Shown: in pieces, positions 37,301 to 50,074 of the stretch
Numbering within the stretch: position 1 is the stretch's first letter
How the letters are laid out: every line of letters begins with the position of its first letter
NCBI RefSeq assembly: GCF_018691265.1
Contig: NW_024881296.1
Span: 2,502,279 to 2,566,278, forward strand
Source: Tyto alba
Taxonomy: Eukaryota; Chordata; Aves; Strigiformes; Tytonidae
Length of the DNA: 64,000 nt
Reading direction: 5' to 3'
Notes under the pieces: generated by a model
Databases searched by the model: none
What the model saw: only the letters and a program-made list of their open reading frames with translations
What the model was told of the DNA's origin: nothing
Made by a program: the position numbers and the translations under genes

Positions 37301-38752
37301 CCATTGACAGAATAGTGACCGTTAATTCAGAAGAGATTTGGATAAAATAAGAAAGACTGCACTTACTTCCAAATTCAAACAGATGTGGCACCTCTTTACT
37401 CCTCTTTCTTTAGGTGTGGTTTAAAGAAAAAAATAGCCTTCTTTGGGATTTTCTTTGGTTTTATTATCTGTTGAAATTGGATTTATTTAACTAAATTGGC
37501 TGTATATTCAAGTCTCTAAGTTCACAAATTAACCACACAGTCTTCCCAGGATCCATTCTGCCTAATTGCTGGTAACAATTCCAGCCATAGGACTGCTTAT
37601 ACAGCATATTTCCCACTCCTTCACTAAATGACTGATTCTTTTTTTTTTTTTCTTTTGGCTTTTAACAGGGGAATGATAATGTTCAGTACTGAATTAGTAA
37701 TGAAGTTCCAATTAAAGACTGTGAAACTGTTTAGACTTGCAAGTATTTTTGGAGCATCCAGCTACATGGTACCTGGTGTTGGACAAAGCCAAACACTGGC
37801 AAGACACCAAAGTCATCCATTTACAGACCTGTTTGCAAATCTGATTTTGGTTATTCTTGTAACCCTTGACTATGTACTAACCTCATAAACATTTTCTGCC
37901 CTGCAGGAAAAACAGCAGTGACATACCTTAGGAAAGGCTGTAATTCTGACCCAGTTTGAACCAGGAAGCAGAGAATTGTCCTGATGTGTTTCCAGGCCAA
38001 CTACAAGCTAAAAAAGCTTTTTATAAGTTCTAGATAAACATTTAGCATTTTTCAGACCGTCACACTGCTATTCTGGTAGTCATATGGCTCTGCAAAACCC
38101 ACACCTCTAGCTTATAACCTCCAGATGCATCTGACCTGGACCAAAAGCAGTCACATAAGGAACAAAAATAATGTTGGCAACCTGCTTCAGAAACCTGCAA
38201 GCATACAAACATGTTCAACTAACATTTGATTTTCTCCATACACACCTATGTCCAAAGACAGTATTTCTTTGCAACAAGCCTATAACAATGGTACGGAAGG
38301 ACCCAATTTACTCTTTCTGTGCTCAGAGTTGGCTAGAAACATGCCAGGAGCTGTAGAGATGACTATTTAAAGCAATGTTGAGCTTAAATGCCTTGCTTCT
38401 CCATACTCCATGCATCTCGTTTCATGTCTGGATGGCATGATGACAAAACAAATCTGGCCTGGACGAGTCAGATACATCCTACGTTACTGGAATTAACAAG
38501 ATCCATTTCAACTTGTTTACTTAGGCTGCTTCTACCAGCTAACACAAACCACAAGTAAAACAAATATTAATATTTTTACAATTTCTTCAAATAGCTACAC
38601 TGAGAACCAGGGGATTTCCCTCTGATACTGCTGGGCTTTGTCCCAGAGAGATGATTTTAGCACTGCCCCCAACTCTGGCTAAATTCTGGGCATCTGTAAC
38701 TGCAAATGAAAGCACCCCCTGGAATGGCCTTCCTTACGCTTCTTCACATTTC
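34336..38752. other. Non-coding stretch, mostly unique
   Basis: No named repeat apart from a T run at 37639-37651. The phrase 'gagccagatcccacc' with 'cccactgaaatcccta' (about 36139-36177) may be another eroded palindromic repeat. About 37440-37545 is AT-rich and unique. No coding region is supported. Confidence 0.5.
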
Positions 38753-38776
38753 TTTTTTTTTTTTTTTTTTTTTTTT
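38753..38776. repeat. Poly-T run, 24 bases
   Basis: An uninterrupted T run. Confidence 0.92.
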
Positions 38777-40029
38777 AATTTTAATTTCTAACCTTTCCTC
38801 TTTGGTTTAAGACCAGCTTTGCTAGGCTTGCTAAGACTGCTGTAAACATTGCTTAAGAAAAGGCAACATTAAACAGTCTAAACCAGATAAAATTGGCCGG
38901 AATTAAGACCACAGCCCATCTGTGTATCTGTGTCTTCATGTAGCAGGAAGTTGTAGGTAAGAGTCAGCATCAGACAAAGGAGTAGTTCCCCCGACTTCAT
39001 TGTCCTTGTGTGTTTTTCTTGTCCTGTCCTCAAAGTGGAGGAGGAATTAAGCTCCGAGACAGCAGCAACAACCCAACACAACCCTCCCACCTCTGGAAAG
39101 GATGACTTATTGCTACTATCTCCCCATCAGGGAAAAACCTTAGCCTCCACCACTAAAAGGAAAGGGATAAGAGGCTGTTGAAATAAAAAAAACTTACTGA
39201 ATAACTGACCTCATAAGTGCTTAACTACTGTCTACTTTATTTATTGTATTTTCTAGTATGATAAAAAGATATATAGCTAGTGATTTTCTGTTGAAATCTA
39301 GAATAGGCTATGGGCTTCATGTTCAAGATGCTTGGTTTTAGTTTACCTTTTATTGCCCACCGGCAGCACCAAGATAGGTTTAAGCTTTAGTCCCATTTTT
39401 CCCAGCAAGAGTAAGAAAACAACCTCTCAATCCCACTAGCAAGCGTCCACTGGTGAAGCTGACCTAATTCAAAAGTTGCTGTTCACCTTAATGCTCTCGT
39501 TTCAGAGAAATTCCCATTTCCAGGAGATTTTTGCTCCGGTAACTGCTCCAGCAGTCGGTGTAACACAATACTACCAACCCATGTTCCCAAAATGAGTTTG
39601 CTCAGCCAGGTGCCTGCAGGTGGTAAGCGCAAGGGGCCATACCATGGAGGTATGGAGGAGGAAGCTCTCAGCCTGCATTCACCCACCAGCTCCAAGTCAG
39701 GTGTCCACCCATGGCACTGCTCACAGATTGGGAAGCCCTGTGCCATGCTGCCGAGGAGAAGCTGCTCTACAGCACTTCCTGGTGACCCCACCGACGCAGC
39801 TGTGACCCCACCGAACTCTGTGATGGGGTCTAGAGACATCTCGGTATTTGAGATTTCAGTCAATATATAGAAAAGAACAAGGAAAAAAAAGAGAGGAGGT
39901 GGGAAGAAAGCAGAATCCAGATGGAGAAAGGGAGCACAGTCTGCTTTGGTTTTGTTTTGAAAGGCCTTTCTATTTTTTTTTTTTTTTCCCAAACTGAAAC
40001 TGTTTGCATTTAGCTTGCAGCCCTGTTTG
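38777..40029. other. Non-coding stretch, GC-richer patch
   Basis: About 39540-39840 is more GC-rich than its surroundings and open on both strands. The minus-strand frame of 200 codons is the longest in the window, but it runs through lysine, proline and phenylalanine runs and resembles no family. A T run lies at 39973-39987. Confidence 0.5.
39782..39814. repeat. 13-bp direct repeat, period 20
   Basis: GTGACCCCACCGA occurs at 39782-39794 and again at 39802-39814. Confidence 0.85.
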
Positions 40030-40235
40030 TATGGTGCAGATACACTAATGATTAATGATGTGCCAAGTGGTTCAGAGAAATTCAATTCAGAGCCACAGAT
40101 ACTTGTCAGTCTCCAAGGAACAAGAGTATTTTAATGGGTAATTAGTGGGTCAGTTTTTAAAAAGATTCACATAGTAGAGCACACTTGACGTTATTCTCAA
40201 TTGCAGCAGCAGGTCTGATTTCAGGGAGTTTCTTT
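40030..40235. promoter_or_regulatory. Candidate conserved regulatory block
   Basis: Contains 'taatgattaatgatg' at about 40046-40060 and 'gggtaattagtggg' at about 40136-40149, within unique sequence free of repeats. Paired homeodomain-like sites in unique AT-rich DNA suggest an enhancer. Conservation is untested. Confidence 0.3.
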
Positions 40236-43229
40236 TACTACCTTAGTTTTCCTGCCTCAGAACTTGAAAAGCCACAGTCTAAGATCATCTTCTGCTCCTT
40301 GGTAGTTTCCTAAATTTTCCAGATGATATTTTGCACAGTGATGTGTCATTTCATGTTGTAGCAATCACATTACAGTGTGTCACTTAATATAGCATAAGGC
40401 AATATGATTGACACAATCTGAGATGACTTGTCACAACACAACACATCAACTGGGACATTTGTATGTTTTGGGTTTATGTACACACACACACACCGAGTGT
40501 CTTCAAAGGGTGGCGGGTGGAGCAAGAACACTCTCCCTCATTTAAAAGTTTTCACAACACTTTTCCATTGCAGTGATTGATAAGCACCTCTTAAATATAC
40601 TAAAATTTCTTCAGTTCTCTCTCTAGGCTACCTCTAATAATAAACCACCAGAGCTTGAGTTTATTCCAACCTCTATTTATAATGGACACCTTCTCATGAC
40701 ATATGAAGTGCCCCGTTCCAAAGCACAGCCTTATCATTAGGGAGTGGCATAATACAAAAAACTCATTACATTTAACCACTTGTCCCTTGGTGGCATCTGA
40801 TGCTAATTCAGCTCCCAAACAATTAATTTGGAGTAACCTCACAAAGTAATCCCTAAGCAACAGTAATTGGTTAATTTCCCTCTACTTATGGTTATGCTCA
40901 TTATATTACAGACAACTTTAAATCAAGCTGTCATCTCTAGTTCTTGCTGTCACCGGGGTGATTCAGAAGGATGAGTTACTACACTCGCGATCACTCACAA
41001 ACCATCTGTGAAAGAAAAGTTCCGTCCAGGACCACTGAGAAGGTGGGAAATCCAGAGCCACATTCTGCAGGGGTTTAAGAACACAAGCATGACTGCAAGG
41101 AAAGCTGCAGAAATGACAGGACTTCAATTCCAAGTGAAGAAGCACAGCTTCTTAATGAAATTTTAAGGAAGCTATGTTTGCCCTAAGATGTGCAGGCAGT
41201 ATGGTCTGGCAGAGAAGCCCTGACCGGCCCTGGGATTTCAGTCATGTTATTGTATTCTCTGTGTTCTTAGAGCTTGGCTATATGGCAAGGCGCAGACACC
41301 TGCCAGCTAACCAGGACCACGAACAAAGAGAGCTCAGACATGTCTGTGCCTACCTGCATGTTTCATGTTTTTCTGCCCCGTGCCTCCATTCTCCATTTAC
41401 CAAACAGATCTTGTACTTCACAGAGTGTTTTGAAGCTAAAACTCACAAATGGCTGAAAGATGCACTGGGACTGTTGAAAAGTGGAGTACAGAAGGATTTC
41501 ACAAGCCTGTTAAAGTAAACTGGATATTTCTTGGACTGTTGCCATTTTTTGCATCTGGGGAAATAACTTAGAGTGGCAACTGTACAGCCAGATGTTGCAA
41601 AACTAATATTTTAAGTTCTGTTTTGTGGCACAGCGTGGTGTGACATCGAGGTATCAGAACACAATCTAAATATGCCAACTCAGGTACCAGGAATCGTATG
41701 TTCTGTCCAAGTCAGCTCTGTCATCAGTCAAAAGTCATAGCAAAAACTGTGTGATTGACTTAGCATATCCAGCACAGAGATGAGACAATTCTGCCATGGC
41801 ATATGGTGTATGCTGACCTGATGAGCAACCGTAGGGAAGTCAGAAGTGCAGGTATCTGCAGATATGCCATCTCAGATCACATCTGAACAGTGGTGTCCAG
41901 CCAGAAATGCAATAAATATCCCATACTTTTTCTGAGGCTGCAGAACTACAGAGGGTGAACAAGAAAAATATCAATTACAGTAGATTAAGATGAAACCTGT
42001 CTGTCCCCCACCAAAGAATCTCCAGAGACTTCTATTTTCCCCAACATATTCACCAGTTTTCTGCAACATGGCGGTTCAACTCCTATCACCCATATGGTGA
42101 GCTGTTTTTTTTAAATTCAACATGCAAAGATATTCAAAAACAATCAGCAATTTGTAAGCAACTGTGAATCAAGAAATCCGCTGTTCTGTCATTAGTACTT
42201 CTTCCAAGTGTCATAGTTCTTCCTGCTTCTAAACCTGAATTTACAGATAGGGTAGAAGCTCATTGTCACAGAAAGAGTGAGAAAACTGTACAGATGAGAC
42301 TGAACAGGCGTCATGTTTCATTTGTAGTATTCCTTATCTGGTGAATCAGAGACCTCAGAAGCACAGACCGTAAAACAGCAGAAAAGACCACATCCCTGGC
42401 TAGTATATTGTCACAATTCTCATAATGTCCAGCTCAGCATATTTAGTATATCATAAATGCCATCTGCAAAAAAACCCATATGGAGCAGCAGGACATGTTT
42501 TTTTTCCCCTAGCTGAAGAATAATCAAAAGTTCAAAGGCAGAGAGATAAATACAGAGAATTTTCCTGACTTCTCCCAAAAACACAACTCTAATCATCAGT
42601 CCTTTCTGCAGGGCAGTGCTCATTGATCCTGCACTTGCCCCATCCCACAGCTGCCTGGTCCTTGTCTCAGGGAGGCACTTTGCCACCCAGAGAATCCCAT
42701 TTGAGCAAGGCAAAGATTGAACACGCAAGCCAGTTGCAGGGCAGACTGGACTGCAAGATGGATGCTGAGATCCAAAGCTCTCAGTTTTACACAATTCCTG
42801 TGTGTTGCTTATTGCTGGACTACTTTGTGTTTTAGGGAGAGAACAGTCATTTTCAGTAGCTTATCTGAATTGAAAAAACAACAGATGGAAGGAAATAAGA
42901 GGAAAAGCAATTGCAATTGTAGATTGAGAATTGTACCCCAGGAAGGGCACATGAACAGCTGTATAAAGGACACAGCAAAACAATTAGAGCCATACTTCTC
43001 ACCCCCCCACACCTCTGAGCTATTGCAGGTGTAAGTCCACTCTCCCCTATGCTGTAGATTCATGTGAAATTCTCCAGTTTACAAAATCATGTTTTTAAAG
43101 GCTGTATCGGTTTCCTGAGACAATTCAGCACAAGGCACTGGGTCGTGGACATGAGCAGCAGGGACCGGAGACAAACCATTAGGTTTGGGAATGACTTGGC
43201 TACCTGAAACATCCGTGTCTACGACCATA
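40236..43229. other. Non-coding stretch, nothing named
   Basis: A short CA repeat lies at 40480-40493. The open frame at about 41174-41518 (plus) is of chance length and matches no family. Unique sequence otherwise. Confidence 0.5.
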
Positions 43230-43440
43230 CAACCACAGATTTAATTTGGTTAGGTTCACATTGCATTTCTTTCGGTGGTTAAAGCAGTGCCTGGCCACTC
43301 AGTGATCTTGTTTCCACACAACTGTTAAAGAGCTGGCCAGAGAATTCAGCAGGTTAAAAATAATCATGCAAATAAAAACAGTAACACCCTGCCCCTCAGT
43401 ATTGGGGTTAAATGTAATCTAAACTGTTATCACTACCAAG
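43230..43440. promoter_or_regulatory. Candidate conserved block with octamer site
   Basis: An exact ATGCAAAT octamer, the POU-domain core, is at 43366-43373, next to AAAAATAATC. Upstream is 'gatttaatttggttagg'. Unique, repeat-free and with no open frame. Regulatory role is inferred only. Confidence 0.28.
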
Positions 43441-46339
43441 AAAATACGGCACAGAGTCTCACTCACAGGGGCAGCACCTGAGCCAAATCCCTCTGCAGCT
43501 CCTAATCAGTATATTCTCAAGGTCTCATCATGAAAAGCACTGAAGAAGCATCACCTTCCCCTCACATTGTGTAAATGGAGAAGGCTTAATCCCCACAGAG
43601 TACATCTACAGTTTAAAACAATATTGACCCTTATTGCTGCACATAATCTGCATATAAATTCAGGCCAACACAAGATGATACACAAAAGAAGACAATTTTT
43701 GTTTGGTTGCTTTTTATGTTGTCAGTGACAGAATTCCCATTTATTTCAGAGGGGAACATGGGTGGGGTTGGCCTTTTCAAATACATGACCCAGCCAATGC
43801 ACAACTAGCACTGAGCACAACGCCTGCTGGTTGATGAGTTTCTGCATAAACCCCTCCAAATCAGCTTATGCAGTGCATTAACCTCATGCTGGAACACGTT
43901 TGCTTGGTAAGTTGTTCCAAGTCTTCTCCCAGACAGTTTCAGCTCACTGGGCTGAATGGCCAATTACCTATTAAGGGACATTAAAGTTCCAGATCTGAAA
44001 AACCCTGGAGCCAGAAAGCTTAGGACAGAGCCAACTCCAGACTCAACACGAAGGTCACATGAAACTTGATTTGAACTTGGTGTGAATGCCTTCCTCCATC
44101 CACACGGATTTTCAACCTTTGAGTTTCTATTTTGCATTTCTCATCAGAACAAGTCCCAACTGTCCAAGCAATCTTTGGTCAACATAGTCTAGTTTCACAC
44201 CAGTTTCTCATTAAAATATCACACAGAACTTCTAATTTGGTGTGACTTCAATGCTTATGGTTATTTGAAACTGATCTCATGAACATCAAAAGTGGGTCAA
44301 AGCTCCCCCAGCAAAGAGAATTTGGAAAAGCAGAAGTAATTCCACAGTTTTTGCTTAAGCACCAAATCATTTTTGAGTTGTTAATAGCCTCTTTGAAAGT
44401 GCTTGCAGATTTGATCGCCGGCACCTCGCATAGTTTTAGCTGAACTTAAGTGTGGCTCATTACTATATCTGTAGGTATAGCTAATATCACACATGGTCAC
44501 AAGCTCTGCAGTGATCTCAGTAAAATTACAAATCAAGATTCAGCCTTCCATGAATTTTTCTACTTCTCTGTATTAAAATGGTAACGTCACTTTAAAGTCC
44601 TTCGTATAGTTCAATTATATACCTTCACTCTGGCAGAGATGATGAGTAAACATACTGCTATTGAAGAACTGGAATTATCACTACTATTTCATTTATATAA
44701 TTTGATGGAATAATGGAACAGTAAATTCTTCCCCTGGTAACTGTAACAAGGGACAGCTCTTGATGTTGCTCTGAAGGAAGGAAAAGGCTGCTCTGACAGC
44801 AGGAGCAGAATCTGCGCCACAGACAGCTTGCTGCATGGAAAACTGACTTAAATTAAAACAGTTAACTAGAGTGATCAAAGTCATTCAGAGGGGAGCTGCC
44901 TGGAACAATTCTTAGCAAAATATTTTTTTGATCAAAATATACTGGTTTTGTCAAAGTGGGAACATTTCACAGCAGTATCTATTTCAGTGAAGTTTTCAAA
45001 AGGAAGATCTCTGAGGTTTGGGCTAGACCACTTTGTCACTGTGAAGGAAAGAAATCGTAAACCTGACTTCTTTCACAAAATTCCCTCCTGTGAAATGCTC
45101 AGGAGCCCTTGCCTCCAATCAAATGATGAAGAAAAACAAATACTTTAAAACCTCAAAAGTTGTTGCAAACACTGTCATTCTCTGGCTGGCCACACACTGA
45201 AAAGCTATTGCTGACTGTTAACTCTAGGTATTACAAAACTTGCAGTGTGTAAGTCAAGACCACCCGATGATGTGCAATCTGTATCTATAACATAAATTTC
45301 AGTGAGACCTTTAGATTGTGCACAAAGGGAGTGGGAAGGATATAACATTTTCTTTTAACATGTAAAATAGTTATTAGTTTCTTTTCTGATAGCAGCCCAA
45401 CACAAGCAAATCAAACAGGTGTGGTACAAAGATCTTAAGAGTGGAACAGCAGCAGATGGTGGCTCTACCGAACCAGTAAGATCAGCTTTGAGGAGGTAAA
45501 GATGTGTTACAAACAAATCTAACAAACAATGCATCTTTTAGTTCACTTTGTACTGGTATTTTAAGCAGCTTTTTTGTACAAGAGTTGACACAAATGACCT
45601 TGAAGGTTTAATATAGGAAGAAATGTTTGCACCATCAAAAAGAAATACATTTTTTTTCCCACCACTAAGACTTGCAGTGAACTTTCTCTTAACAAGGTCC
45701 TCAAGGGAACTTCCAAGGGAGTCTCAGCACCCACTTCTTACCTCCTCTCACTGCCTCTCTGCTTTAATTTCTTATCATGATTGTCTCGGCCTCTCCCACC
45801 TCACTGAGGAGCTCATCAAACCTCTAGCGCTCTCCACTGACCTTTTCAGCATTGCCCCAGCTGTCTCTGGAGCTCAGTTCTCAGGCTTCACTGATCCAGG
45901 TTTACCAAGCTACAGCATGAGTAGTCTTAGGGCATGATCTCATTCGCCACATTTCATCACAAAACAACAAGTATTAACACTTTCATGATCTTTTATCCAT
46001 TATGTTTTTGCAAAAACTTACACCACAACACTGGGGCACTCAGCAGCAGCAAGGACGCAAAAAGCAGCAAAAACAAGAGCCAACAATGTATGCCACAGCA
46101 GATCAGAGCCCTCAGATCCTTCTGCAGAAAAAAGGCCAAGGAAAATTCAAAATGTTAACTGAAGTTGTTTGCCTCCTATCATATCCACTAAACCTGGAGT
46201 TTTTCAGGCTGCTAGAGACACATGTTTCAGAGGCACACACTGCTTCACTGACAAAGCCCTGTTGTTGACTGCAGGGAGAATAATCACAGGAACTCAACAG
46301 ATCATAACTCCCATGATAGGGCATGAAGTGGGGCTGGGA
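43441..46339. other. Non-coding stretch, nothing named
   Basis: Unique AT-rich sequence. No repeat family, RNA gene or coding region could be supported. Confidence 0.5.
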
Positions 46340-46625
46340 GAGAGAAGCAATTTTCTCAGCTAACCTTGTCCCAGGCCTTTGAGGGCTTAATAAGATCATA
46401 ACCAACACCTTGAATTATATCCTGAAATAAACAGGTAGCCAGAACAGAGCACAAAGCTCAAGATTTATGGGCTAATAGTAGGTGACCTTCAAGAGAAAGG
46501 TTGCTACAGGCTGTACTCACTGAAGTCCTTTGTAAGAGCAGCCCCAAGCACTGAGTGCTAACCCCGAGGTGATGAAGGCGTGGAGTACATGCATCACTGG
46601 GAAGCCATCTCTGCTTCCAGAAAAA
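46340..46625. mobile_element. Ancient amniote interspersed repeat, family not settled
   Basis: Ordered phrases match a repeat I recall from reptile and bird DNA: 'gtcccaggcctttgagggct' (46367-46386), 'ccaacaccttgaattatat' (46402-46420), 'aggtagccagaacagagcac' (about 46433-46452), 'agagcagccccaagcac' (about 46534-46550) and 'aggtgatgaaggcgtgga' (46567-46584). Their order and spacing over about 280 bp make an interspersed repeat likely. I cannot fix its family from memory; an old CR1/L3-clade LINE segment is one possibility. Confidence 0.55.
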
Positions 46626-46890
46626 CCATAAATGAAAGAAATAGTACCATGAGGACTGGAACTAATGAAGTCTGGTTTCTTTCTTATATGGTTCTTGTGG
46701 TTGATTGACTTCTGCATCTAAGACAGTGCAAGAGTCTTGAAGGTTTTCTGGCAGCAAAGTATTATGAGATTCCTTCCTGTGTGGATTCTCTGGTGTTAAA
46801 TAACTTGTGAACTCATGTTGAAACCATGCTTTCAATAAAGGGTCTGATAGTGTGTCTCTTCCCTATCCAATTTCATCTTATTTTGCATGG

Positions 46891-46933
46891 GTTTAAGAAT
46901 GAACAACACTATGTTTAAGAATGAACAACACTA
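46891..46933. repeat. Perfect 21-bp tandem duplication
   Basis: A 21-bp unit starting GTTTAAGAATGAAC and ending ACACTA occurs at 46891-46911 and, after one base, identically at 46913-46933. Two perfect copies point to a recent slippage or duplication event. Confidence 0.92.
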
Positions 46934-47290
46934 GGCAATGCATAAAAATTTGTTATGATAACCAAACAGGGAGTTCAGTTGCCAATACAGAACTGAAGGA
47001 CCTGTCTCAGGCCAGTCTCTACTGGGCCAGTAAGCAGATGCTAAAGTTTCGTTACTTCATCTGGTTGCAACAACCCATCTTTGCAAACAGATTCAGACAA
47101 GGACCATAAAGTAACTTCCCAACCCTTTTAGGGTGAAAAGCTCCTCAACATCAGGAAGCAGGGGGCACAAGAAATGGCAGGGCAAAGAGAATCAACTGTG
47201 GATTTCAGTTCTGTGACAAAGAACATGATGCTAATTTCCAGTTCCACCAGTATGATAAGTTTGCCAAATACTCTTTGCAAGGAGAGCAAG

Positions 47291-47294
47291 AAAA

Positions 47295-47349
<55 letters not shown>

Positions 47350-47351
47350 AT
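47291..47351. repeat. (AAAT)15 microsatellite
   Basis: About 61 bp of uninterrupted AAAT units. On the minus strand it keeps a frame open as a leucine-phenylalanine-isoleucine-tyrosine repeat, which is an artefact. It is the purest and longest microsatellite here and probably polymorphic. Confidence 0.95.
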
Positions 47352-47699
47352 CGAAGTACAGACTAGAAAACCCTGTGCCAGACTGATTCCCTCGATACTG
47401 CTGAGTAGTATAAAGCAATGGTGGTACCCATTTCAGTGGTGCTGGTTTCCTAAGCTGAACCACAAGCGTCTTGGTCCAGTTCTGTTTACGGATTTTATGC
47501 AGATCTGGGAGACATTACTCAATCCTGCTCTCCCTCCACCCCAAGTCATCTGAAGATGTATTGGTCCCAAAGGCCACTACTTAAAATTTCCACTAACTTT
47601 TCTGAAAAATCGAAGAGCCAGCACTGTCTTTTAAGAAACTATGAGCAAAACCAGGGATGCAGCGAGAAAAGCAACAGACACTGGTTAGGCAGGTGGCTG

Positions 47700-48270
47700 A
47701 GTTTTATTTAATCCCAAACCTGTTTCCTTATACCTATAAGGAAAGATGAAACACAGCCCATTCTGTGTTGCAATTAATCCCAAAGGTTAATTTTGTTGCG
47801 AGCACACTGTAAACAAAGGGGGTATTTATTTCAGAGTCCAAGTACATTGCAACAGAGGGAAGGCAAAGGGAAGGGCAGTTTGCACTGCGGATTAAGAGAA
47901 GGCTGCAAGACCTGGTGAAACCAGTGCTGACAGATTCCCTTATTAAAAAGTGTAGCCTTGTGGAAGGCCTGCCATTGACAGCTGTGATGCGGCCAAACTT
48001 CAGAAAACCAGGCACAATTGGAAGACTGTGCTGTGGCAGGGACAGTGGGGCTAAGGGGCACTTCTAATTTGTCAAAGTTGTATCTAATTCCACTGAACAA
48101 AGTTCGCAAAGAGAGATGAGCAGAATCCACAAATGATTGCTCATTCACCAAGCCCTGATGGAAAGATAGGCCAGCACACAGCTTGGGCTTTGTAGAGTAA
48201 CCTGAGCTGCTCCAATCAACTTTGGATAATTCTGCCTTGTGGGCATAACAGTTTTCCTTGTTTCTTCTTT
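47700..48270. promoter_or_regulatory. Candidate conserved non-coding block, 570 bp
   Basis: A long repeat-free block with balanced composition, set in AT-rich surroundings. It includes 'caattaatcccaaaggttaa', 'ctgcggattaagagaagg' (a bicoid/OTX-type GGATTA core) and 'gctgctccaatcaactttgg'. Two overlapping minus-strand open frames (about 94 and 106 codons) cross it but have no recognisable domains. I favour a conserved element; an unrecognised terminal exon or old pseudogene cannot be excluded. Confidence 0.32.
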
Positions 48271-50074
48271 AATAGGATTATTCCTTACAATATTAAAAAG
48301 ATAACATCGGTGTCTTTCAGTGTCTCCATAAACTATTTCTAGGTATATGAATGGATGCTTCAGGTGGTTTTGTTACTACTTCTGATATAGACTTATAAAA
48401 AGTGAAGATCTAAGAGAAGAATTTGATTCAAGTCTGACATTTGTTCTGTAAATAAACTAAAATCTTGAACTTCCTTTTAAAAGAGAGATACTCGAAACTA
48501 ACACAGTAAGAGCAAAAAAGAAGAAAGCTACCATGTTGAGCATGGTATCCAGGTGAGCCAACCCCAGGGTTCATTCCATTGATGAGAAAATCTTGCCAAA
48601 TAGAGTCAAAGAGCAGTCCAGGAATATTTACAGCTGGAGGAGGCTTTGCATTTACAACAATAGATGTTAGAACAGGTCTTCAAATAACCAGTTCTTAGGG
48701 GAGAAAGATAATTAATGCATAACAAAAAAAATATATTTCTCCAAATTAAAATAGAATCCATAATATATTCTGTCACAGCTTGATGGTATCTTCAGGAGAC
48801 AGGAAGAAAGAAGGCAAACACCTTCACCACTCCTTTCCTCTCCAAGGAAAAAGAGAATTTATTATAAAAAAGTAGCACCATATCATATCATATTGTCACC
48901 TCAGAATGAGCTCATTTCTGTCCTTGTACATTATTTTAAATGCAGCAGCCCTCACTGAAACTGTATGAAGGTGAAACTGAATAGGACACGGATATCTTAA
49001 CGCAGCAAACTAGTCAAAATCAGCGTCCACTTTGAAACCATCAAAAACTGAATGGTTTGCAGCTACCCAACACTTTCATGAAATTAAGTGCTGGATAGTT
49101 AAAAAACTTGCCCTAAAAGATTCTCTCAGCAGTGTTTTCAATTTATAAGATACGTTAGTTGGATGAGCTAATGCATTATTCTTCACTTCATTTAAAACCA
49201 AGGCACAGCAAGATGACCATTTACTTTTGAATTTGTCTACACCTGGATCTCGTATAGATAGCTCTAGCACAAATCTGGTGGTAGAAAATTACTGCTTACT
49301 GGGAGGCAGAACAAGTTTTGTCTGGAAATATGTTTTAGATCCCAGTGCTATTTATGGGTTTTCAGCAGCCTCAGCGGGCCCTGTATTCTCCCTACATCAA
49401 ACAGACCACGACTGGATTCCTGGGATGCTATCCCCCATGAGGATGACATAACAGCATCTGCTTGATGCTACAATTCTTCTTAAAGGTGGTGCCCACATTT
49501 TTAAGTGTAGCTAGTAATTTCAGGTGTCTGTTTACTGGCTACTCAGATCAGGATATTGTAAAGTTATCAGAATTTCATTACATGTCACATAATCAATCTC
49601 ATTTAAGGAGCAGCCATTAAACAGCCTAGAGTTTGAAGTAGCCAAAATTATCACAAATTTGTTTTACATGGATATATAAAAATACATATATAGAATAAAT
49701 ATATGTGGTTTATATTTTAGTATAATATATATTATATTTTAATATAATTGTAATTATCTACATTGCCAGTAAGCCACTGGTAAAGTAACTAAAATCATTC
49801 CACCTCTAAAACTGAGACCCTAAAAAACCCTGATCAGCAATAATCTTTTTTATTTGTTAAGTAGACCTCTAATAAAGGCTCCACTTTTGGCTAGGTCTTT
49901 GCTCATACACACCCACAAAGCCCTGCTGTCTGAGAAGCAAGGACAGCCCTGCTCTTCTCCTGGGCCAAAAGAGAATATACATATCGTGGTGCCGGCTTGC
50001 TTTCTTTTCACTAAAGTACTAAGGAAAATGAGGCTGTACATCTGTTTGGGTTTTGTTTATTTTTAATAAACACA
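48271..50074. other. Non-coding stretch, AT-rich patch
   Basis: Includes a strongly AT-rich alternating TA/AT patch at about 49670-49752. No gene is supported. Confidence 0.5.
49670..49752. repeat. AT-rich low-complexity region
   Basis: Alternating TATA/ATAT units with almost no G or C across about 80 bases. Confidence 0.85.

Noticed and set aside
39483..40085. Minus-strand open frame of 200 codons, the longest in the window
   Set aside because: It runs through lysine, proline and phenylalanine runs created by homopolymers, has no recognisable domain, and the opposite strand is also open there.
43101..43180. 'ctgtatcggtttcctgagac' looked like the start of a second avian LTR
   Set aside because: The sequence after the first dozen bases does not follow the LTR seen at 59989, and no 3' end was found downstream.
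47128..47463. Minus-strand frame with leucine-phenylalanine-isoleucine-tyrosine repeats that looks like a membrane protein
   Set aside because: The repeat is the translation of the AAAT microsatellite.
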